Shown: positions 1 to 5,706 of the stretch, in pieces | How positions within the stretch are numbered: position 1 is the first letter of the stretch | Layout: each line of letters opens with the position of its first letter | NCBI GenBank assembly: GCA_017457015.1 | Contig: JAFTIG010000025.1 | Span: 1-5,706 of the forward strand | Reading direction: 5' to 3' | DNA: 5,706 bases | Origin: Clostridia bacterium | GTDB taxonomy: Bacteria; Bacillota_A; Clostridia; Christensenellales; Borkfalkiaceae | Translations under genes and position numbers: made by a program | The notes under the pieces: model-generated | The model's input: only the letters and a program-made list of their open reading frames with translations | Databases searched by the model: none | What the model was told of the DNA's origin: nothing

Positions 1-6
1 AAAATA

Positions 7-333
7 ATGGTATATAGAATTTACGTTGCTAAAAAACCCGAGTTTGCTAACGAAGCAAACGCGCTTAATGGTGAAATAAAGAATTTACTTAAAATCGACG
101 GTATAAAAGAACTTTCGGTTATTAACCGTTACGACGTTGAAGATATTGATAAAACTCTCTTCGACAGTTCTATAACGCGGTTTTTTCCGAACCGCAAATC
201 GATAACACTTATAGTGAACTCCCCAAATTCGACTATGTTTTTGCGGTCGAGCCACTTCCCGGTCAATACGACCAGCGCGCTGACTCTGCCGCACAGTGTA
301 TTCAACTTTTTTCGGCAGGCAACCGCCCCGTAG
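7..333 (+). pseudogene. purL: 5' fragment of purL in the upstream frame
   Basis: Read without any shift, the ATG at 7 gives a 108-residue product. Its first ~57 residues match the PurS-like N-terminus of long PurL (MVYRIYVAKKPEF, then NRYDVEDIDKTLFDSSIT). From about residue 58 to the stop at 331-333 it reads out of frame and resembles nothing I know. The expected continuation, VFSEPQIDNTYSELP, then LPGQYDQRADSAAQCIQL (255-308), is in the frame of the main purL body. This is therefore the broken start of purL and not a separate small gene. An independent function for the 108-residue peptide is unlikely. Confidence 0.85.
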
Positions 334-3300
334 TTAAAACGGCAAAGGTTTACGCTATAAACGGAAACCTTACCGAAGAACAACTTACGGCTATTAAAAA
401 GTACGTCATCAACCCCGTAGAGTGTAGAGAAGCGGACTTGGGCGTTAAAGAAACGCTCGCGGTAAATTACGACCTTCCCGAAACGGTAGAAACGCTTAAC
501 GGCTTTAATAAACTTGACGCGGACGGCTTAAATCAATTCCTTAAAGAAAAAGGGCTTGCAATGGATCTTGACGACCTTAAATTTTTGCAGGCGTATTTTA
601 TTAAGGAAATGCGTGATCCCACCATTACCGAAATAAAGATGATTGACACATACTGGTCCGACCACTGCCGCCATACTACCTTTCTCACCACGATAGAGAG
701 TGCAGAGTTTGAAGATCAACTCGCAAATGAAATTTACGACGATTATATCGCAACCCGTAAAGCGCTCGGCAGAACAAAGCCCGTAAATCTTATGGACCTT
801 GCGACGATTGCTACGCGCTACCACAAAAAGACGGGTGCGCTTCCCAAAATAGACGAGTCTGAAGAAATCAACGCTTGTACGGTTAAAATTAAAGTCAACG
901 TCGGCGGAGAAATGCAGGACTGGCTACTTCTTTTTAAGAACGAAACGCACAACCACCCGACCGAAATCGAGCCGTTTGGCGGTGCTGCGACTTGTATCGG
1001 CGGTGCAATCCGCGATCCACTGTCGGGCAGAAGTTACGTTTACGCGGCTATGCGCGTAACGGGTGCAGGCGATCCGTTAAAATCTTTATCAGAAACGATA
1101 AAGGGCAAACTTCCCCAAAGAAAAATCGTTACTACCGCAGCGAGCGGTTATTCGTCTTACGGTAACCAAATCGGTCTTGCTACGGGTATCGTTGACGAAA
1201 TATATCACCAAGGCTACGTTGCAAAACGTATGGAAATAGGTGCGGTTATTGCAGCCGCTCCCGAAAAGAACGTCCGCAGAGAAGTGCCTGAAAAGGGCGA
1301 CGTAGTAATTCTTCTCGGCGGTAGAACGGGTAGGGACGGTTGCGGTGGTGCAACGGGATCTTCTAAATCGCACAACCTTTCTTCACTTACGTCGTGCGGT
1401 GCAGAAGTGCAAAAAGGCAACGCGCCCGAAGAGAGAAAATTACAAAGATTATTCAGAAATCCTGAAGCGTCGCGCTTAATCAAGCGCTGTAACGACTTTG
1501 GTGCAGGCGGTGTATCCGTTGCTATCGGTGAACTTGCGGACGGACTTAACATTGATCTTGATAAAGTTCCCAAAAAGTACGACGGACTCGACGGTACTGA
1601 ACTTGCAATCAGTGAATCGCAAGAGAGAATGGCGGTAGTCGTTGAAGCAGGTGACGTTGATAAGTTTATCGCGCTTGCTACCGAAGAAAACCTTGAAGCG
1701 ACCGTCGTTGCAACGGTTACCGACGACGCGCGCCTTACTATGAAATGGAAAGGCAACACGATCGTTGATATTTCCAGAGAGTTCCTTAACAGTAACGGTG
1801 CGGAAAAGAAGACTGTCGTTAAGGTAGTTAAGCAAGTTATGGATGAAAAGGTAGTGCCCACCGACTTTGCAAGCGGTATTAAGGCGCTCGCTGATGACCT
1901 TAACGTTTGCTCAAAACGCGGACTTTCCGAACGTTTTGACTCTACTATCGGTGCAGGAACGGTACTTATGCCGTTCGGCGGTAAAAATCAACGCACGCCT
2001 ATTCAGGCAATGGTGAATAAGGTTTCTGTGGAAAACGCGGACACCGATACTTGTTCGTTTATGAGTTGGGGTTACAATCCCTTTATAAGTGAAAAGAGCC
2101 CGCTTTACGGCGGTTATTACGCAGTTATCGAGAGCGTATGTAAACTTATTGCAAGCGGTGCTACGTTTGAAGATACCTACCTTACTTTCCAAGAATATTT
2201 TGAAAAACCCAACAAGGATGCAAGCCGTTGGGGCAAGCCTATGAGCGCTCTTCTCGGTGCGTACCGTGCGCAGAGAGAACTTAAACTCTCGGCTATCGGC
2301 GGTAAGGACTCTATGAGCGGTTCATTTGAAAATATCGACGTTCCGCCGACCTTGGTCTCCTTTGCGGTAACGACCGATAAACTTGAAAAAGTTCTTTCAC
2401 CCGAATTCAAAAAAGCAGGTAGTACGTTAGTACTTCTATCTGCTAAAAAGACGGCGGACGGGCTAATAGATACTAAAGACCTTTTAGAAAATTTTGCGCT
2501 TATTGAGAAACTCAATAGCGAAGGCAAGATTTTAAGCGCTTATACCTTGACCTACGGCGGTTTAGCAGAAGCGGTTATGAAGATGTCTTTCGGTAACGGT
2601 ATCGGCGCTAAACTTGAAAACGTAAACTTAAACGATATTTTCGGTTATAATTACGGTGCGTTCGTAATTGAACTTGGCAGTGGCGTTACGCTCGATAAAG
2701 CAGCGGTAATCGGTAAGACGACCGAAGAAAAAGTTATCGAGTATAACGGCGTTAAGGTGTGCTTAAACGAACTTCTCGGCGTATATGAAGATAAGTTGGA
2801 GAGCGTGTTTAAGTGTAACGACGTTTTAACCGACAAGGGTGAAATACCTGAAATTAAATTTAGTGCAAACGAGTGGAATTACTCACCCACCAAGTTTGCA
2901 AAGCCCAGAGTATTAGTTCCCGTATTCCCCGGCACAAACTGTGAATACGACACTAAAAAGGCTTTTGCGCGTGAAGGTGCAGACGTAGATATATTTGTTA
3001 TTAAGAATATCAAAGACGTTAAAGAATCTGTTGACGCGTTTGCTAAAAAGATTAAAGAAAGCCAGATAGTATTCGTACCGGGTGGATTCTCGGGTGGTGA
3101 CGAACCCGACGGATCGGGTAAGTTTATAACAGCGTTCTTTAGAAATAAGGCTATTAAAGAGAACGTGAGCGAACTTCTAGATATAAGAAAAGGACTTATG
3201 GGCGGTATTTGTAACGGATTCCAAGCACTTATTAAACTCGGTTTAGTACCTTACGGCAAGATAACCGACCAAATGAGCGAAGATATGCCTACTCTTACCT

Positions 3301-3695
3301 TTAACACTATAGCAAGACACCAGTCTATGCTCGTTAAAACACGCATAGCGTCCAACAAATCCCCGTGGCTTATGGAAACGAACGTTGGAGACGTTTATAC
3401 AGTTCCTATCTCTCACGGTGAAGGCAGATTTATAATCAAACCAGAACTCTTAAAACAACTTATTGCAAACGGTCAAGTTGCTACCCAGTACGTGGACGAG
3501 TTTGGTAAACCCACTTACGATATTAAGTTTAACCCCAACAACTCAATATACGCGATAGAAGGTATCACTTCTCCAGACGGCAGAGTATTCGGTAAGATGG
3601 GACACTCTGAAAGAACGGGCAACGGGCTATACAAGAACGTGGACGGTAAGTACGATATAGGTATGTTCCGTTCAGCGGTTAAATACTTTAAGTAA
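7..3695 (+). CDS. purL: Phosphoribosylformylglycinamidine synthase, single-chain (FGAM synthase), interrupted by a frameshift
   Basis: PurL is a cytoplasmic enzyme that converts FGAR, glutamine and ATP to FGAM in de novo purine synthesis. If the one-base break near 175-186 is repaired, the product is 1229 residues, normal for the long clade II form with fused glutaminase. The ATG at 7 gives MVYRIYV, the usual family start; any ribosome binding site lies off the window. Domains in repaired numbering: PurS-like N-terminus (about 1-145); linker with YWSDHCRHTTF (216-226); two-lobed synthetase with ETHNHP (313-318) and GGKDSMSG (from 765); glutaminase from about 967 with FPGTNC (974-979), nucleophile Cys1069 in GICNGFQ, and His1137/Glu1139 in SHGEGRF. 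Beyond the break all recognised catalytic motifs are intact. The frame used for most of the gene opens only after a stop at 150-152 and has no ATG before 561. The TTG at 438 is an ordinary Leu codon inside the gene, not a start. Family identity is very secure; whether the gene works depends on the frame break. Confidence 0.95.
172..188 (+). other. Frame disruption in purL (net loss of one base)
   Basis: Family-like sequence passes from the frame of position 7 (ending FDSSIT, 160-177) to the frame of position 180 (VFSEPQ, 180-197). One extra base restores the frame. Long PurL proteins, as I recall them, read LF, six residues, then VFSEP. Inserting a base at about 176-177 gives LFDSSITAVFSEP, which fits that spacing and the usual Val-Phe. 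Adding a T to the T6 run (181-186) would also restore the frame, but gives ITRFFSEP, a poorer match. The break may be a real mutation or a sequencing or assembly error; recoding is the least likely reading. Confidence 0.85.
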
Positions 3696-3701
3696 AAAGT
3701 T

Positions 3702-3731
3702 TTGCGGTAAGCGCACGCGCGTTTACCGCAA
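3702..3731 (+). other. Intergenic stem-loop between purL and fhs
   Basis: The arms TTGCGGTAAGCGC (3702-3714) and GCGTTTACCGCAA (3719-3731) pair over 13 bp with one G-U wobble, closing a four-base ACGC loop. It starts seven bases after the purL stop codon and ends six bases before the fhs ribosome binding site. No T-tract follows, only ATTTG, so it is not a convincing intrinsic terminator. It may protect the purL mRNA 3' end, mark an RNA-processing site, or tune fhs expression. The structure is seen in the sequence; the role is inferred. Confidence 0.75.
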
Positions 3732-3737
3732 TTTGAT

Positions 3738-3743
3738 AAGGAG
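3738..3743 (+). promoter_or_regulatory. Ribosome binding site of fhs
   Basis: AAGGAG lies six bases before the ATG at 3750. A second in-frame ATG at 3759 would begin MSDIEIAQ, closer to how many family members start, but it is 15 bases from the site. The spacing therefore favours 3750. Confidence 0.85.
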
Positions 3744-3749
3744 AATATT

Positions 3750-5420
3750 ATGGCATATATGAGCGATATAGAGATAGCGCAAAGCGTTAAACCCGAACAT
3801 ATCAAAGTGATTGCCGAGCGTGCAGGAGTACCTGAGAACGCCTTGGAGCAGTACGGTAACTATAAGGCTAAAGTCGATTTGTCAGTTTTAGACGGCGAAA
3901 AAAAGAACGGAAAACTTATTCTCGTTACGGCGATTACGCCCACCCCTGCGGGAGAAGGAAAAACCACTACGACGATAGGTCTTGCAGACGGACTTAAACA
4001 ACGTGGTAAAAACGTTATAGTTGCTCTTCGTGAGCCGTCTTTAGGTCCTGTTTTCGGCGTCAAAGGCGGTGCGGCAGGTGGTGGCTGGGCGCAGGTTCTT
4101 CCTATGGAAGATATAAACTTTCACTTTACGTGCGACTTTCAAGCGATATGCGCGGCTAACAACTTGCTTGCGGCAATGCTTGACAACCATATTTATCAAG
4201 GCAATGCGCTCGGAATAGATCCAAGAAAGATTACTTGGAAACGCTGTGTGGATATGAACGACCGTCAACTACGTTTCGTCGTAGACGGTTTGGGTGGTAA
4301 GGTAAACGGCGTACCTAGAGAAGACGGCTACGACATCACGGTAGCGTCAGAGATTATGGCGGTGCTCTGCTTGTCGTCGTCTATTGATGATTTAAAAGAT
4401 AGACTTTCCAAAATTATAGTAGGCTATACTTACGACGATAAGCCCGTTACTGCAGGACAGTTAAAGGCGCACGGTGCAATGGCTGCACTATTAAAAGACG
4501 CCATAAAGCCTAACTTGGTGCAAACGCTTGAAGGCACGCCTGCGTTCGTTCACGGCGGTCCATTTGCAAATATTGCGCACGGCTGTAACTCGGTTATGGC
4601 TACCAAGATTGCCTTAAAACTCGGCGATTATGCAGTCACGGAAGCAGGTTTCGGCGCAGATTTAGGTGCGGAGAAGTTTCTTGACATAAAGTGCCGTTTG
4701 GCAGGCTTAAAACCCGATGCAGTAGTAATCGTCGCAACGATTAGGGCGCTTAAAATGCACGGCGGACTTGCTAAAACTGAACTTAACACCGAAGATCTTG
4801 ACGCGCTTGAAAAGGGATTGCCAAACCTTTTACGCCACGTTCATAATATAAAAGACGTGTATAAACTCCCGTCGGTAGTTGCGATCAACCGTTTCCCGAC
4901 CGATACAGACAAGGAGATTGAACTAGTTATAAGCAAGTGTAAAGAACTTGGCGTAAACGTCGTTTTATCGACCGTTTGGGCAGACGGCGGTAAGGGTGGC
5001 GTCGCTCTTGCAGACGAAGTCGTTAAACTTTGCGAAGAGAAAAACGATTTCACTTTCAGTTATGAAACTACCGATAGTATAAAAGAAAAAATTCAAAAGA
5101 TAGCAGTTAAAGTTTACGGCGGTGACGGGGCTATATTTACTTCCGAAGCGGAAAAGCAGATAAAAACGCTTGAAGATTTGGGCTTTAAGGATTATCCCGT
5201 ATGTATTGCAAAAACGCAGTATTCTTTCTCCGACGATATGACTAAACTCGGCGCGCCCGAAAACTTTAAGATAACCGTGCGCTCGGTTAAAGTGTCGGCA
5301 GGCGCAGGCTTTATCGTCGTTTTGACTGGCAACATTATGACTATGCCGGGGCTACCAAAAGTACCTGCGGCGGAAAAAATCGACGTAACTAGCGACGGTA
5401 AAATCGTTGGCTTGTTCTAA
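3750..5420 (+). CDS. fhs: Formate-tetrahydrofolate ligase (10-formyl-THF synthetase)
   Basis: Fhs is a cytoplasmic enzyme joining formate to tetrahydrofolate with ATP hydrolysis. It supplies 10-formyl-THF for purine synthesis and is also part of the methyl branch of the Wood-Ljungdahl pathway. At 556 residues it is full length for the family and ends in the typical GKIVGLF. Visible motifs: SDIEIAQ near the start; P-loop [12 protein letters not shown] (63-74, Lys71); [11 protein letters not shown] with Arg94; [26 protein letters not shown] (from 272); [13 protein letters not shown]; Trp410 in the likely folate-stacking segment; [15 protein letters not shown]; and IMTMPGLPK. It lies 54 bp after purL with no evident promoter between them, so co-transcription is likely, and a terminator follows. 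One motif is odd: the usual HFTGDFHAI reads HFTCDFQAI, followed by Cys134, so Cys128 and Gln131 replace Gly and His. The rest is canonical, and the family call is secure. Confidence 0.97.
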   Translation: MAYMSDIEIAQSVKPEHIKVIAERAGVPENALEQYGNYKAKVDLSVLDGEKKNGKLILVTAITPTPAGEGKTTTTIGLADGLKQRGKNVIVALREPSLGPVFGVKGGAAGGGWAQVLPMEDINFHFTCDFQAICAANNLLAAMLDNHIYQGNALGIDPRKITWKRCVDMNDRQLRFVVDGLGGKVNGVPREDGYDITVASEIMAVLCLSSSIDDLKDRLSKIIVGYTYDDKPVTAGQLKAHGAMAALLKDAIKPNLVQTLEGTPAFVHGGPFANIAHGCNSVMATKIALKLGDYAVTEAGFGADLGAEKFLDIKCRLAGLKPDAVVIVATIRALKMHGGLAKTELNTEDLDALEKGLPNLLRHVHNIKDVYKLPSVVAINRFPTDTDKEIELVISKCKELGVNVVLSTVWADGGKGGVALADEVVKLCEEKNDFTFSYETTDSIKEKIQKIAVKVYGGDGAIFTSEAEKQIKTLEDLGFKDYPVCIAKTQYSFSDDMTKLGAPENFKITVRSVKVSAGAGFIVVLTGNIMTMPGLPKVPAAEKIDVTSDGKIVGLF

Positions 5421-5453
5421 GATAGAGTTTTATATAAAGAATTTTAGAAAATA

Positions 5454-5490
5454 TTAAGGGATAGCAAACTTTGCTATCCCTTAGGTTTTA
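5454..5490 (+). terminator. Intrinsic terminator after fhs
   Basis: The arms AAGGGATAGCAAA (5456-5468) and TTTGCTATCCCTT (5470-5482) are perfect inverted repeats around a single C. Allowing for a real loop, this is a stem of about 11-12 bp, which T5455-A5483 and a T-G pair can extend outward. A short TTTT run (5486-5489) follows. The hairpin starts about 35 bases after the fhs stop codon. It probably ends the purL-fhs transcript. The T-run is short, so termination may be partial. Confidence 0.85.
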
Positions 5491-5519
5491 AAAAATATAT
5501 CGTATTAAACTTTAACATT

Positions 5520-5548
5520 TTAACAAATGTGCATATATTGTGTATGAT
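5520..5548 (+). promoter_or_regulatory. Candidate upstream promoter, overlapped by a dyad
   Basis: TTAACA (5520-5525), a 17-base spacer and TATGAT (5543-5548) each differ from the sigma-A consensus by one base. Transcription would start near 5555 and give a leader of about 120 bases before the TTG start at 5675. The region is very AT-rich, so a chance match is possible. Confidence 0.45.
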
Positions 5549-5565
5549 TAAATTGCACACAATAT
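5535..5565. promoter_or_regulatory. Inverted repeat, possible operator
   Basis: ATATTGTGT (5535-5543) and ACACAATAT (5557-5565) are exact reverse complements separated by 13 bases. The dyad spans the -10 box and expected start point of the candidate promoter at 5520-5548, where a repressor could act. A second, partly overlapping pair, TGTGCA (5528-5533) and TGCACA (5554-5559), could compete for pairing in RNA. No regulator can be named from the sequence. Confidence 0.45.
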
Positions 5566-5607
5566 TATTTTAATAATAGAGATAACGCGTTCTTTAACTC
5601 TAAATGG

Positions 5608-5636
5608 TTGACATAAATATTAAGTTGGTTTACAAT
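5608..5636 (+). promoter_or_regulatory. Near-consensus sigma-A promoter for the downstream gene
   Basis: A perfect -35 box TTGACA (5608-5613) is followed by an ideal 17-base spacer and the -10 box TACAAT (5631-5636), one mismatch from TATAAT. The start point should fall near 5643, giving a leader of about 30 bases before the TTG codon at 5675. Its position between the fhs terminator and the ribosome binding site at 5660 supports a new transcription unit here. Confidence 0.8.
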
Positions 5637-5659
5637 ATTAAAAGTTAATACGTTTATAT

Positions 5660-5667
5660 AAGGAAGG
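5660..5667 (+). promoter_or_regulatory. Ribosome binding site selecting a TTG start
   Basis: AAGGAAGG ends seven bases before the TTG at 5675. No ATG or GTG lies at a suitable distance within the window, so this site is the main reason for choosing the TTG start. Confidence 0.75.
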
Positions 5668-5674
5668 ACTTACT

Positions 5675-5706
5675 TTGAAAAACTACAAATATAAAGAATA
5701 CGTATT
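5675..5706 (+). CDS. Start of an unidentified gene, cut by the window edge
   Basis: From the TTG at 5675 the frame stays open to the end of the window and reads MKNYKYKEYV. It is preceded by a strong ribosome binding site and a near-consensus promoter, so a real gene start is likely. The ten visible residues are polar and lysine/tyrosine-rich, with no signal peptide or recognisable motif. They are too few to assign a family or function. The terminator after fhs and the separate promoter suggest it is not part of the purL-fhs unit. Confidence 0.6.
   Translation, partial: MKNYKYKEYV

Noticed and set aside
438..440. TTG at 438 as the start of purL
   Set aside because: It is an internal Leu codon. 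Conserved PurL sequence continues upstream in the same frame (LPGQYDQRADSAAQ, then KKYVINPVE), and no ribosome binding site precedes it.
561..563. Internal ATG at 561 as a restart making a shortened PurL
   Set aside because: It would remove the whole PurS-like domain, and only a weak AAAGGG-like stretch precedes it. Conservation upstream shows the full-length gene is the ancestral form.
1214..1861. Antisense open frame of 215 residues inside purL
   Set aside because: It lies fully opposite strongly conserved PurL coding sequence, is rich in Ser/Thr/Pro from mirrored codons, and matches no family I know. The other antisense frames over purL and fhs are rejected for the same reason.
3702..3731. 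Stem-loop after purL as an intrinsic terminator
   Set aside because: No T-tract follows the stem, and fhs begins directly downstream with no promoter of its own in the gap.
5421..5674. Riboswitch, T-box or small RNA gene in the spacer after fhs
   Set aside because: Beyond the terminator hairpin and the 9-bp dyad I find no conserved riboswitch core or T-box sequence, and the leader from the stronger promoter is only about 30 bases.
1..5706. CRISPR array, insertion sequence, tRNA or rRNA
   Set aside because: No regularly spaced repeats, transposase, terminal inverted repeats with target duplications, or tRNA/rRNA-like sequence were seen. Nearly all of the window is explained by two conserved metabolic genes.

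Overview
The window holds two housekeeping genes of purine and one-carbon metabolism on the + strand, followed by an AT-rich intergenic region and the first codons of a third gene. The protein sequences resemble those of Clostridia, including uncultured gut lineages. The support is the single-chain, clade II-type PurL with a fused glutaminase, a clostridial-style Fhs, strong AAGGAG-type ribosome binding sites and moderate-GC coding DNA next to very AT-rich spacers. The exact lineage cannot be fixed from the sequence.

Layout: positions 7-3695 carry purL (phosphoribosylformylglycinamidine synthase). It is broken by a one-base frame disruption near 175-186, so the PurS-like N-terminal domain is split between two frames. 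A 54-bp gap follows, with a perfect-arm stem-loop (3702-3731) and a strong ribosome binding site. Next is fhs (formate-tetrahydrofolate ligase, 3750-5420), then a hairpin terminator (about 5454-5490). The remaining ~215 bp is regulatory: a candidate promoter overlapped by a 9-bp-arm dyad (5520-5565), a near-consensus sigma-A promoter (5608-5636), a strong ribosome binding site, and a probable TTG-started gene running off the right edge from 5675.

The two complete genes fit together. Fhs makes 10-formyl-tetrahydrofolate, the one-carbon donor for the two formyl-transfer steps of purine synthesis, and PurL carries out the glutamine-dependent step between them. They are probably co-transcribed and end at the fhs terminator.

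I see no mobile element, CRISPR array, RNA gene or novel system. The points most worth a second look are the purL frame break, a cluster of three unusual residues (Cys128, Gln131, Cys134) in a normally very conserved Fhs motif, and the compact regulatory region at the right end.
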